Positions 9,091-17,721 of a stretch of 39,403 bases of DNA are shown here, piece after piece (position 1 is the first letter of the stretch; the number at the start of each line of letters is the position of its first letter). The DNA is from Carboxylicivirga marina (GTDB lineage Bacteria > Bacteroidota > Bacteroidia > Bacteroidales > Marinilabiliaceae): contig NZ_JAENRR010000047.1 in the NCBI RefSeq assembly GCF_016612505.1, forward strand, positions 1 through 39,403. Reading direction: 5' to 3'. The notes beneath the pieces were generated by a model that was not told the DNA's origin, searched no databases, and was given only the letters and a program-made list of their open reading frames with translations. The position numbers and the translations under genes were made by a program.

Positions 9091-9570
9091 ATGGATAAAA
9101 CGAAAATCTTATTTGTTTGCCTTGGTAATATATGCCGAAGCCCAAGTGCTGAAGCGGCAATGAAAGCACTTGTCAAATCTAAAGGAATAGATGAACTGTT
9201 TGAAATTGATTCGGCAGGCATAACCGGATATCATGCCGGAGAACCTGCTGATCAGCGTATGCAGAGGCATGCTTTAAATCGGCATATTAGCTTAACCAGT
9301 ATTAGCCGGCAAGTTAAAAGCCCCAGGGATTTTGAATATTTCGACTACATTATTGGCATGGACGATCAAAACATGGATGACTTGTTTCAACTCTGTCCGA
9401 ATGATAGCAGTGCTAAAAAATTATCTAAGATGACCGAGTATTGTACACATCACAGCAATACCTCAGTTCCTGATCCTTATTATGGAGGAGCTGCCGGTTT
9501 CGAACTGGTATTAGATATTTTGGAAGATGCCTGTGCAGGACTATTAAACACGATTCATCAGAATGAATAA
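9091..9570 (+). CDS. Low-molecular-weight protein-tyrosine-phosphatase
   Basis: The 159-residue cytoplasmic product has the P-loop CLGNICRSPSAEA (C-x5-R-S) near the N-terminus and the general-acid loop VPDPYYGG near the C-terminus. Both are complete, so the enzyme should be active. Its last 8 bases overlap the start of the fructosamine-kinase gene, indicating translational coupling. LMW-PTPs are known to dephosphorylate ribulosamine- and fructosamine-phosphate adducts on proteins as well as phosphotyrosine. The coupling to a ketoamine kinase suggests that the physiological substrate here is a glycation product rather than phosphotyrosine. No capsule/BY-kinase gene is nearby. Confidence 0.92.
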   Translation: MDKTKILFVCLGNICRSPSAEAAMKALVKSKGIDELFEIDSAGITGYHAGEPADQRMQRHALNRHISLTSISRQVKSPRDFEYFDYIIGMDDQNMDDLFQLCPNDSSAKKLSKMTEYCTHHSNTSVPDPYYGGAAGFELVLDILEDACAGLLNTIHQNE

Positions 9571-10411
9571 TCAAATTATCAAAGAAATAGAAGAATCGTT
9601 GCAATGCACCGTTACTAAACAGAAAACTATTGGTGGCGGCTGCATTGCACAAACCTCTGAAATTACGACTGACGATAATCGCTCCTATTTTTTAAAACAA
9701 GGGTTTAAAGGTCCAATGTTTAAAAAAGAAGCCAATGGTCTTATTGAGATAAAAAAAGCCAAAGCCATTGAAGTACCAGAAGTGGTATTAGTTAGCGATA
9801 ATTATTTACTTCTGGAACATATCATGAGCGGCCACAGGCATACTCATTTCTTTCAATCATTTGGAGAAGCCTTTGCCAACCTGCACCGACATACAAACAC
9901 ATCTTTCGGCTTTTATGAAGACAACTTTATTGGCAGCACTCCACAAATAAACACCTTGAGTGATAACTGGATTGATTTTTACTTTGCTCACCGATTATTA
10001 TATCAATACAAACTAGCAGAAAATAATGGTTACACTGATAAGGAGTTTCAGAAAGCATTTGCATTAATTGAAAAAGGCATTCATAAAATACTGAATGGCA
10101 GTGAAGAGCTACCTTGTTTATTGCACGGCGACCTATGGGGCGGAAATTACCTGGCAAATAAACGTGGTGATGCTGTACTTATTGATCCTGCAGTGTATTA
10201 TGGTCATCGCGAAGCTGATTTAGCAATGACAAAACTATTTGGTGGTTTCCATACCGACTTTTATAACAGCTACATAAATTCTTATCCACTTCAAGAAGGA
10301 TATGAAGACCGCGAGAATATTTACTTACTATACCATGTACTAAATCACCTGAACTTATTTGGCTCTTCGTATAAATCACATGCTGTTCAATTGATGAATA
10401 GTTACAAATAA
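9563..10411 (+). CDS. Fructosamine/ketosamine-3-kinase family protein
   Basis: The 282-residue product has an aminoglycoside-phosphotransferase-like kinase fold. N-terminal GGGCIAQTSEI forms the nucleotide loop, KQGFKGPMFKKEA carries the Lys and Glu, and the catalytic loop LLHGDLWGGNYL is followed by LIDPAVYYGHREADLAM, all characteristic of FN3K homologues. These kinases phosphorylate C3 of ketoamines on glycated proteins so that the sugar eliminates spontaneously. Bacterial members usually prefer ribulosamine or erythrulosamine. It overlaps the upstream phosphatase gene by 8 bp and is followed by a terminator, so the two form a complete operon. Confidence 0.92.
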   Translation: MNNQIIKEIEESLQCTVTKQKTIGGGCIAQTSEITTDDNRSYFLKQGFKGPMFKKEANGLIEIKKAKAIEVPEVVLVSDNYLLLEHIMSGHRHTHFFQSFGEAFANLHRHTNTSFGFYEDNFIGSTPQINTLSDNWIDFYFAHRLLYQYKLAENNGYTDKEFQKAFALIEKGIHKILNGSEELPCLLHGDLWGGNYLANKRGDAVLIDPAVYYGHREADLAMTKLFGGFHTDFYNSYINSYPLQEGYEDRENIYLLYHVLNHLNLFGSSYKSHAVQLMNSYK

Positions 10412-10444
10412 AGGTGCTCGTCACTTTCAAACAAACACCTTTTT
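10410..10444 (+). terminator. Terminator of the phosphatase/ketosamine-kinase operon
   Basis: AAAGGTG pairs with CACCTTT across a 19-nt loop and is followed by T residues. The stem starts within the stop codon of the kinase gene. The long loop makes it moderate in strength. Confidence 0.6.
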
Positions 10445-10469
10445 CCATCAATTACATATGCGATAAAAA

Positions 10470-10925
10470 TTAACTACATTTTTCAGAAATAAGGTGGATA
10501 TGTTCCTTGCAAAGTCTACTTCTGATAATTCGCTTAATCCGATCGCTGTAATACATCTGCCACGCTGAGTTTATCACTGTACCAATATTCATTAATTCCT
10601 TTCTGAATTCGTCATATGGACGATTAGTGCGCAGTGCTTTCACTAAAACTACACTATCTGTTCTCTCCTGCTCCAGTGCAAAATCCATCATGATGTTATA
10701 AATTTCTCTTGAGGTCAGTGGTTCTACCTTAAAAAAATTCTTCGGATTAGCCTCAATTTCATTGTATAGCAACTCGTAATCATCATTCTCAAAATCCATA
10801 AAATCCATGTAACCTTCCATTTCAGGAATCGCTATCACCTTACTATTTTTACGCTGGATATAGACATCAAGTTTGTCATTCTGGAGCTTAATTATACGCT
10901 CTATAAGTTCGGATGTGTTCTTCAT
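10470..10925 (-). CDS. UPF0158 family protein
   Basis: A 151-residue soluble protein with no signal peptide or membrane segment. The layout, a region rich in Asp/Glu (MDFMDFENDDYELLYNEIEA) followed by basic and aromatic helices (LRTNRPYDEFRKELMNIG, WQMYYSDRIKRII), is that of the UPF0158 family of unknown function. The C-terminus has two Cys (RLCKEHIHL and EKCS). It is a single gene convergent with the ketosamine-kinase operon. No function can be assigned. Confidence 0.7.
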   Translation of the reverse strand: MKNTSELIERIIKLQNDKLDVYIQRKNSKVIAIPEMEGYMDFMDFENDDYELLYNEIEANPKNFFKVEPLTSREIYNIMMDFALEQERTDSVVLVKALRTNRPYDEFRKELMNIGTVINSAWQMYYSDRIKRIIRSRLCKEHIHLISEKCS

Positions 10926-11180
10926 GACAGCAACATTTACAGGTTATCTTCTGCGAATAAATTTAAAATATTCTTTTTAGAAATGCATGATCTTAATTCC
11001 TTTTCTATGTTAAAATAAATATGCGGTCCTTGGTACTTAATTTGCTTTTTCAATTACGCTCACTATTCTTACGTCTTTCAAATTGTTATCTAACGCAGAA
11101 AAGAAAGTATTTGAAAACGCTTAAACATACCTCTTCTTCGGCATTTTTTATACTTTTAGTTTTTTTTATAAACCATTGCT

Positions 11181-12308
11181 ATGAATAAATCTATCAGAAA
11201 GAGTGTTTTAATAAGTATTGTTGTAGCACTCGCCATAATTGTGGTAATAAAATATTACCAACGTTACATTACCAACCTTGTTGAAGTTGAATTACTGAGT
11301 GATACGGGGATAAGCGATGGTCCTTATTTTATGCTTGACAATGAACAGGTCAATGTGAAATGGATTAGCAATGGTTCATTGATAAGTCAAAACATTGAAT
11401 TAAGCGATTACATCAACATTGGTAGCAAGTTAAACTATGAATTTAAAGTGGAGCAATTACTTGCCTTAACACAAAAGCAATCTGCCAACTTCTCTGATGT
11501 TGAGAACATGGTTGTATTAAGTGATATTCATGGTCAATATGATTTATTTATCGACTTGCTTAAGGCCAATAATATTATTGATGTGCATGGCGATTGGAAC
11601 TATAACAAAGGCCATCTGGTTATCATTGGCGATGCTTTTGACCGAGGCGATAAAGTCACCGAGACCTTATGGCACATACTTAAATTAAGTGATCAGGCTA
11701 GCCAGGAAGGTGGCAAAGTACATTACCTACTGGGTAACCACGACATTATGGTATTGAATGCTGATTTACGATATATCAACGAAAAATACAATGTTGTTGA
11801 AGATAAAACCGGCTTGAGCTATGACCAGTTATTTGGCAAGCAATCGTTAATGGGCCAATGGCTAAGGGCCTGCCCGGTGGTGCTTCGGATCAACGACATT
11901 GTGTTTAACCATGCTGGCTTATCAATGACCATGGTTGATAAGCACTTAAGCATAGAAGCCATCAACCATACTTTTGCCACTAACATTATTGACAACAACA
12001 GGGACAGTATCCGTGCAAGTGAGCAATTATCTTTGCTTGCCCGTTCAAATGGACCTATCTGGTATCGTGGTTATTTTAAAGACACCACCTTGACTAACGA
12101 AAGTATTGATTCCATACTTCATCATTTTAAAGCCAAGCACATTGTAGTAGGCCATACTTCAATGGAACGCGTTGAAGTATTATTTGACAATCGCATATTG
12201 GCAGCAGACACTTCTATTAAAAAAGGCGAAAGTGGCGAACTGCTTTTTATCGAAGATGGTAAATTCTATCGGGCAGGATTAGATGGTGAAAAGAAATTGT
12301 TGTGGTAG
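11181..12308 (+). CDS. Membrane-anchored PPP-type metallophosphatase
   Basis: The 375-residue product has an N-terminal signal anchor (residues about 8-24, basic MNKSIRK then hydrophobic) and a calcineurin-like phosphoesterase domain from about residue 105. Metal ligands appear in order: LSDIHGQYD, IIGDAFDRGDK, LLGNHDIM, FNHAGLS, and the C-terminal VVGHTSMER. The GDxxDRG and GNHD signatures place it with bacterial PPP phosphatases (Shewanella-like type) rather than with nucleotidases. Whether it acts on phosphoprotein or dinucleotides is open. The C-terminal part is duplicated as a decayed fragment 370 bp downstream, so the locus once held two copies. Confidence 0.8.
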   Translation: MNKSIRKSVLISIVVALAIIVVIKYYQRYITNLVEVELLSDTGISDGPYFMLDNEQVNVKWISNGSLISQNIELSDYINIGSKLNYEFKVEQLLALTQKQSANFSDVENMVVLSDIHGQYDLFIDLLKANNIIDVHGDWNYNKGHLVIIGDAFDRGDKVTETLWHILKLSDQASQEGGKVHYLLGNHDIMVLNADLRYINEKYNVVEDKTGLSYDQLFGKQSLMGQWLRACPVVLRINDIVFNHAGLSMTMVDKHLSIEAINHTFATNIIDNNRDSIRASEQLSLLARSNGPIWYRGYFKDTTLTNESIDSILHHFKAKHIVVGHTSMERVEVLFDNRILAADTSIKKGESGELLFIEDGKFYRAGLDGEKKLLW

Positions 12309-12380
12309 AGTATTGTTAATAACCACGCGACACCTTCAATTATCAGTGTTAACTACAATATTGGAAGTGCTGTTTTAAAA

Positions 12381-12402
12381 ACCACGCGACGGGAGTCGTG
12401 CG
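12381..12402. repeat. GC-rich palindromic element, copy 1
   Basis: ACCACGCGAC followed by GGGA and GTCGTGCGG gives a CGCGAC/GTCGTG hairpin. It is nearly identical to the element at 12834-12857. A half copy (AACCACGCGAC) sits at 12321-12331, and a diverged GC-rich copy lies at 12797-12816. Probably a dispersed REP-like element of this genome. Confidence 0.65.
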
Positions 12403-12418
12403 GCTGCATAGGGGGCTA

Positions 12419-12656
12419 TTCATTCTCGTTCAAACACTCAATAATGTAGCTTTTTTACTCGTTTATGTACAATTTTCATAAAATCATCTCCCTTTTTTAT
12501 AAAACGTTCTGGCTTTTACCCAGAACATTCTCCGATTTTTGGAGGTAACTCTATGAAAAAGTGAGATGTTTCTTCGTATTTGGCAGACGATTCTTTGATT
12601 TTTGTAGAAGTTTCTGCCCAAAAGCTAGAAGCTTCTCTGAATTTCTTAGACGATTG
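12419..12656. repeat. Degenerate 21-bp tandem repeat array (about 11 units)
   Basis: From 12503 seven units of exactly 21 bp follow one another (starts 12503, 12524, 12545, 12566, 12587, 12608, 12629). Four weaker units extend left to 12419 in the same register. The conserved skeleton is TTCT at positions 5-8, a T-rich middle, AG at the end and AA at the start of the next unit. Many units are therefore dyads of the form TTCT-N11-AGAA, for example TTCTGG/CCAGAA in the first and CTCC/GGAG in the second. Identity between units is low. It contains stops in the relevant frames and no gene was found on it. Confidence 0.7.
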
Positions 12657-12681
12657 AGTAAAAAAAAAACAACGACGAGTT

Positions 12682-12807
12682 AATCATATAGTAGTTGAAC
12701 CTACTCCAATGGAGCATATTAAAGTATTGTTTGATAAACGCCTATTGGCTGCCGACGCTTATATTAAAAGAGGTAAAGACGGTGAGATTTTGATATGCAC
12801 GCGATAA
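12682..12807 (+). pseudogene. Relic of a second PPP-type phosphatase (C-terminal end)
   Basis: An open stretch of 41 codons ending in TAA aligns without gaps to the C-terminus of the phosphatase gene upstream. VLFDKRLLAADAYIKRG matches VLFDNRILAADTSIKKG, and NHIVVEPTPME matches KHIVVGHTSME. The metal-binding GHT has become EPT. Everything before it is missing and is replaced by the 21-bp array. The nucleotide sequence is well diverged, so the duplication is old and this copy is dead. Confidence 0.85.
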
Positions 12808-12833
12808 GAGTGCGCGTCAGCATGTGTTAACTA

Positions 12834-12857
12834 ACCACGCGACGGGAGTCGCGCGGC
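12834..12857. repeat. GC-rich palindromic element, copy 2
   Basis: CGCGAC-GGGA-GTCGCG forms a perfect 6-bp GC stem flanked by CCA and CGG. It is the second good copy of the element at 12381-12402. The two copies bracket the 21-bp array and the phosphatase relic. Confidence 0.65.
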
Positions 12858-12936
12858 AGCGAGGGATTTTCTTCCTTTGTGTTCTTTGCGAGAAATATTA
12901 ATATTCTTAGCCACCCTCATCACTAAGGTAAGCTTT

Positions 12937-14973
12937 CTAATCTACCATTTCCGTTTGTAGCTCCGCCTCTTCGTGCAATCTAAATAATTCTTTAGGAATC
13001 GTAAAGCACACCTTTGTTCCTATCCCTTTTTGAGAATCAACCCATATGCTACCATTATGGCGTTCTACAAATTCTTTACAGAGAATAAGCCCAAGGCCTG
13101 TGCCCTTTTTCGAAACTTCTGAACCGATATAATAGGTTTCCTTTTTCTCGAAAATATGCTTCGTTTCTTCGGCTGTCATCCCCAAACCTTCATCACTAAC
13201 AACGAAATGTACATCAGCATTGCGCATGGTTGCTTGAACAGTTATAAGCCCCTTGTCGGGCGAATGCTTAATGGCGTTGGAAACTAAATTGCGCAATATG
13301 GTTCTGAACATATTGATATCAACCCTTATACTCAGGTTTGTTTCTATATCAATATCGAATTCAATATTCTTATTATTAATCGATTGATCCAACAGATCGA
13401 TACTCCTTTTAACCACCGGGTAAATTGGAGTCGTTTGTGGCTTAAAAGAAATATCTCCACGCTGCGAATTGGCCCAGGTTAACAGGTTCTCCAGCAAATA
13501 GTAGGCACTTGATGATGATTCACGCGCAGCATTAAGCAGGTTAACAACATCGTTGGGTTCTAATTCTGGTAATTCTAAATACAGTTCAACCAACTCTTTT
13601 AAACCACCTACGGGGCCGCGCAGGTCATGACCTATAACTGATAAAATCCGGTCTTTTGATTTGTTCGATAACTCAAGACGCTTATTAACCGAAATGATTT
13701 CGCCTTGTTTCACTTTAAGTTGTTCATCGGCACGCAGTAATTTCATCCACTGGCGCTTCATATAATAGCCATTTATTAAAAGCACAATGATAAATACAAT
13801 GATAAACCCAATGACTACCTGCAGGTTTTTCACTTCAGCCTGTTGAAGTTCATCTTTTTGCTGTAACAAGCTAATTTCTTTATCGCGCCGTTCTATTTCC
13901 AGGCTTTCCTCAAGGCCCAAAAGCTTTTTGGAGAAAACAGCATTACTAACCGAATCTTTCTTAGAGGCATATGAATGAAAAGTCTTTAGGGCTTTTTCTT
14001 TATTACCGTTTAGAATGTGGTAGTCGGTAACATTAAACTTAAAGGCCAACTGTTGTTCAGTGGGTACATTTATTTGAGCATTCAAATCATTTAAAATCGT
14101 ATAGTAGCGATTTGCATCTTGTAATTGTTTGTTCTTTAAACTTATTCGAAACAGGTTCTGATAGCTACCAAACATCCCTAATGAATCTTTTTCCTGAACC
14201 TTTATAGCTAGGGATTTATTCAGGTATTTTTTAGCGTTATTCCAATCTTTCTGAAAATAGTAGATTACTCCTAAATTATTATAAAGTGGCTTTAGTCGCT
14301 TCGTATTTCCACTCTCTTTAATGCTTTCCTCTAGCATGTTGTAGTAGCGTAGCGCTTCATCAATTTTAATCTGCTCATTATAGAAATTGGCAACATTGAG
14401 ATACACCATTTCTTTAATATTCAAATCATCAGAATGCTCGCCCATCTCTAGCACTTCCTGATAATACTTTTCAGCCATTTTATAATTATCAGTCTTAGAG
14501 TAGAAGTTAGCCACTCGTGCTAAAGCGTATACTTCGCCAATAGCATAACCTGTATTTTTAAAACAGGTAGCTGCCTCATTAAAGGCGCTGTGCAACCGGT
14601 CAACATCCTGCTCGTTAGTGGCTCTTATTCCCATGTAAAACAAAGCTTCTCCAAGTCCTCGTTCACACCCTTGTGTTCTTAGATTGTATTCAGATACATT
14701 TAATAATGAATCAACTAAAACAGAATGCTTGATGTATTTTTTACAATACTGAATATAGAAAGCCGACTGTTGAACCGAACTTAACGAAGACGTTTGTAAT
14801 TGAACATGATTAAAAACATCACGGTAATCTTTGTTATTACTATGCTGAGTTAAAAATTCAATTGACTCACTTTTAGCCGTTAAATACACATCAGACAAAG
14901 AATCTTGCTCAGTTGCCGTTAATGAAAAAACATTAAAGATGGAAAGTAATAAGAGGAGATATTTGAAACGCAT
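12937..14973 (-). CDS. TPR-containing sensor histidine kinase
   Basis: The 678-residue product has a signal peptide (residues 1-20), a periplasmic TPR region (about 100-330), a coiled coil (355-380), one membrane segment (about 383-402) and a cytoplasmic kinase. The kinase carries the H-box SVIGHDLRGP (His449), N-box NLVSNAIKHS, G1 DEGLGMT and G2 GTGLGLILCKEF. No receiver or DNA-binding domain is attached, and no response regulator gene lies nearby. It is 35-40% or more alike in the kinase half to the next gene upstream, with nearly identical H-box surroundings (GGLKEL, LLENLL, WANSQRG), so the pair arose by duplication. A 92-bp gap separates them; co-transcription is possible. Confidence 0.9.
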   Translation of the reverse strand: MRFKYLLLLLSIFNVFSLTATEQDSLSDVYLTAKSESIEFLTQHSNNKDYRDVFNHVQLQTSSLSSVQQSAFYIQYCKKYIKHSVLVDSLLNVSEYNLRTQGCERGLGEALFYMGIRATNEQDVDRLHSAFNEAATCFKNTGYAIGEVYALARVANFYSKTDNYKMAEKYYQEVLEMGEHSDDLNIKEMVYLNVANFYNEQIKIDEALRYYNMLEESIKESGNTKRLKPLYNNLGVIYYFQKDWNNAKKYLNKSLAIKVQEKDSLGMFGSYQNLFRISLKNKQLQDANRYYTILNDLNAQINVPTEQQLAFKFNVTDYHILNGNKEKALKTFHSYASKKDSVSNAVFSKKLLGLEESLEIERRDKEISLLQQKDELQQAEVKNLQVVIGFIIVFIIVLLINGYYMKRQWMKLLRADEQLKVKQGEIISVNKRLELSNKSKDRILSVIGHDLRGPVGGLKELVELYLELPELEPNDVVNLLNAARESSSSAYYLLENLLTWANSQRGDISFKPQTTPIYPVVKRSIDLLDQSINNKNIEFDIDIETNLSIRVDINMFRTILRNLVSNAIKHSPDKGLITVQATMRNADVHFVVSDEGLGMTAEETKHIFEKKETYYIGSEVSKKGTGLGLILCKEFVERHNGSIWVDSQKGIGTKVCFTIPKELFRLHEEAELQTEMVD

Positions 14974-15065
14974 ACAAGCAATAATTAGTTATAATTTCAA
15001 CTGGCTAGTATTGAAATCAAATTAGCGTTCTCAAAATACTAAATATTTTAATAATAACAGAATTG

Positions 15066-17168
15066 TTATTGAGCAGGTGCCACTTGCAAGTCACTCACTG
15101 ATTTTGTTTTAATACCCTTGGCAGGAATGCTGAAACATACTTTTGTACCAACACCTTTTTCGGATTCAATCCAAATGCTACCACCATGACGTTCAACAAA
15201 CTCCTTACAGAGTATTAAACCTAAGCCAGTACCTTTGGCGGTCATTTCGGATCCAATAAAATAAGTTTCCTTCTTTTTGAAGATGCTTTGTGTTTCTTCA
15301 GCCGTCATGCCATGCCCCTGATCGCTAACACAGAAATGCAAGCTGGCATTATTCTTTTCAGTAGAAATGGTAATCAAGCCATTTTCTGGCGAATACTTTA
15401 AAGCATTGGAAACGAGGTTACGAATAATGGTTCGCAGCATATTCATATCTACCTGAACAACCAAAGTTTTTGGAATATCGTATTCAAATTTTACATGACG
15501 CGTATTAATGGATTTATCCAGAAGTTGAACCGTTTGTTTGATAAGCGGCAGCAGTGGTGTGGCTACCGGATTAAAAACGATTTCGCCACGCTGTGAGTTA
15601 GCCCAGCTTAATAAGTTTTCGAGTAAATGGTAGGTGCTGGTTGAAGCTTCGCGAGCCGATTTTAATAAATTATCGATGTCATCAGGTTCGTATTCGGGTA
15701 GCTCCATGTAGAGTTCAATCAGCTCTTTTAATCCACCAACCGGGCCACGCAGGTCGTGACCAATAACCGATAGTATGCGCTCCTTGGCCAGGTTTGAAAC
15801 ACGCAACTGTTCGTTCATACCGGTTATATCTTCTTTTTGGCGTAATAATCGGCGGCGCGACTGCACCAACTCTTTACGCTGACGATTGATCAAGTACCCA
15901 ACTATGAGCAGCAACACCAGAAAACAGGAAATCACTACTATTAGAATATTTTTAGTTTTTAATCGGGCTTGGTTTAAGGCGTCTTCTTTTTGAAGCTGAG
16001 CAATTTGATTGTCTTTTTCAAGGGTTTTGTACTTTTTATCAAGTTCTAGTAACTCATTTCTTATATTGGCATTTCGTATTTGGGCACTCAGATTAACATA
16101 GTAATCTAAAAACCATAATGCAGAATCACTTTTATTTAAGTGTGTGTACAATTCTACCAAATTGTACGAGCTCGATAATGCAATATTGTTATTTTCATTC
16201 TTGATAGCATATTTGTATGATTTCATTATATACTTTAAAGCCTTTTCATACTCGTTCATTTCAATATGCAACTGCCCAATGTTATTATATGCTTTTGCAA
16301 TACCTAAAGTATCTTTACTTTTTTTTCTTATTTCTAAAGATTGATGATAATAAGATTTCGCTATTGAAAATCTTCCTGCTGTTTTTTGAATGGACCCAAT
16401 GTTCATTAATACTCTTGCAGAATCGTTAGCATTAAACTTTAATTCATTTAAAACGAAATAATATAAGTCCAATGCTTTTTTATGTTTTTTTTGGAGTTGA
16501 TAACAAGATGCTAATGTTATAGAAGTAGTCTTTTTTAAACGGTTACTTTTTGTCTTCTGGGCAAAAGTATAAGCTTTGTTTAAGTATTCTTCAGCCAAAA
16601 TGTAGTTCTTGATATCCAAATTTGAAACACCAATTTTGTAATTGATTCTGGATAATTCATAAAAGTCACCAAGATTCTCATAAGCCTTAATTGATTGCAA
16701 AAAGCTGGAAATTGAATTTGTGTAATCTCCTAAATACCTATGAAGGTTTCCCTTATGTTCAAAATAGTATGCCTCAATGCAATTATGAGAAGTGTGAATA
16801 AAGGTTGAGGTTGGTAGTATACTTAATCCACCTTTATACTCTTTTGACCTGTATAGGTTTATACTTTGACAAAACTCTACTAGTGAGGCATTCACCGACA
16901 ATTCATTATTAACTAGGGAGGAGGTTAATTGTTTAATTTCAATGTCATTGAGAGATAATAATATTTTGCAAACTTCGTCAATTTGTTCTTTTAGTTCTAC
17001 AGAGGTTAAAGTAATTAAACACTCTTCGATTTTATCATTTATATCTATCTCAATCTCATCCTTTCCATGTGCAAATTGTGTAATAATGATGAAAAACAAA
17101 AGAAAGTACCTGAAGCAACATAAATTCATTACTCCATCTAACTTTCTTTTATTTTTCTTATTAATCAT
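15066..17168 (-). CDS. TPR-containing sensor histidine kinase, paralogue
   Basis: The 700-residue product has the same architecture as its neighbour: signal peptide or N-terminal anchor (residues about 15-35), TPR repeats (about 130-345), coiled coil, membrane segment (407-427), H-box SVIGHDLRGP (His471), N-box NLVSNALKYS, G1 DQGHGMT and G2 GTGLGLILCKEF. The start at 17168 is chosen because its ATG shares a base with the stop codon of the upstream gene (TAATG) and is preceded by GGAGA, an unusual Shine-Dalgarno for this group. A later ATG at 17129 would also give a signal peptide. No response regulator is encoded nearby. The signal sensed is unknown. Confidence 0.88.
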   Translation of the reverse strand: MINKKNKRKLDGVMNLCCFRYFLLFFIIITQFAHGKDEIEIDINDKIEECLITLTSVELKEQIDEVCKILLSLNDIEIKQLTSSLVNNELSVNASLVEFCQSINLYRSKEYKGGLSILPTSTFIHTSHNCIEAYYFEHKGNLHRYLGDYTNSISSFLQSIKAYENLGDFYELSRINYKIGVSNLDIKNYILAEEYLNKAYTFAQKTKSNRLKKTTSITLASCYQLQKKHKKALDLYYFVLNELKFNANDSARVLMNIGSIQKTAGRFSIAKSYYHQSLEIRKKSKDTLGIAKAYNNIGQLHIEMNEYEKALKYIMKSYKYAIKNENNNIALSSSYNLVELYTHLNKSDSALWFLDYYVNLSAQIRNANIRNELLELDKKYKTLEKDNQIAQLQKEDALNQARLKTKNILIVVISCFLVLLLIVGYLINRQRKELVQSRRRLLRQKEDITGMNEQLRVSNLAKERILSVIGHDLRGPVGGLKELIELYMELPEYEPDDIDNLLKSAREASTSTYHLLENLLSWANSQRGEIVFNPVATPLLPLIKQTVQLLDKSINTRHVKFEYDIPKTLVVQVDMNMLRTIIRNLVSNALKYSPENGLITISTEKNNASLHFCVSDQGHGMTAEETQSIFKKKETYFIGSEMTAKGTGLGLILCKEFVERHGGSIWIESEKGVGTKVCFSIPAKGIKTKSVSDLQVAPAQ

Positions 17169-17530
17169 TAAATGTCTCCTTCGTAGTCAATGATTGTTCC
17201 CTCTTCCTCATCATCTACTGATTCCCCTTCTGAAGAACGAGTCATTGCACCAGCAATCTTAACTTTCACATTCACGCCACGTTCTAATAAACCAACATCT
17301 TTGCGTTCAATGGTAAAATCCACATCAAAGTATTCAAACTCTTCTGAGGTGCCATTGTAAGTTATTGTTAATGGTCGGTAGTAAACATTATCAGCTACTT
17401 CGCCTTCGCCGCTCTTTGTTACTGTACTGTCTGCGGGTAGATAAGATACAGTTCGTACTACAAACTTCTCAATCTTCCCGTTTTTGTCCTTTACGGTTTC
17501 CATATTTACATATGGTACTAACTTCTTCAT
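17168..17530 (-). CDS. Unknown 120-aa protein coupled to a sensor kinase
   Basis: I do not recognise a family. The product starts MKKLVPYVNME, has no signal peptide or membrane segment, and appears mostly beta (alternating strands such as YYRPLTITYNG and EYFDVDFTIERKD). It ends in an acidic tail (DDEEEGTIIDYEGD). Its stop codon overlaps the ATG of the TPR kinase gene (TAATG), implying translational coupling and stoichiometric expression. It could be a cytoplasmic partner of the kinase. No upstream gene on this strand shares the operon. Confidence 0.75.
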   Translation of the reverse strand: MKKLVPYVNMETVKDKNGKIEKFVVRTVSYLPADSTVTKSGEGEVADNVYYRPLTITYNGTSEEFEYFDVDFTIERKDVGLLERGVNVKVKIAGAMTRSSEGESVDDEEEGTIIDYEGDI

Positions 17531-17721
17531 ATTGATTCAGGTTAAAAATTCAAAAATGCAATGTATGAAAAATTATGGTGAAATAGTTTTAGCTTCGAAT
17601 TTTTCCACATGAAATTCCAACGCATCCACCCTTGTTATAAAGCTTTTTATAAAATACTATTAACTTCGCGGCTACAAACGATATTGAACAACACGCTCAC
17701 CCAACTGTTTTTGAAACTGAT

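Noticed and set aside
8973-9221. N-terminal extension of alkaline phosphatase
   Set aside because: The extension overlaps the start of the divergent phosphatase gene and would place the signal peptide internally.
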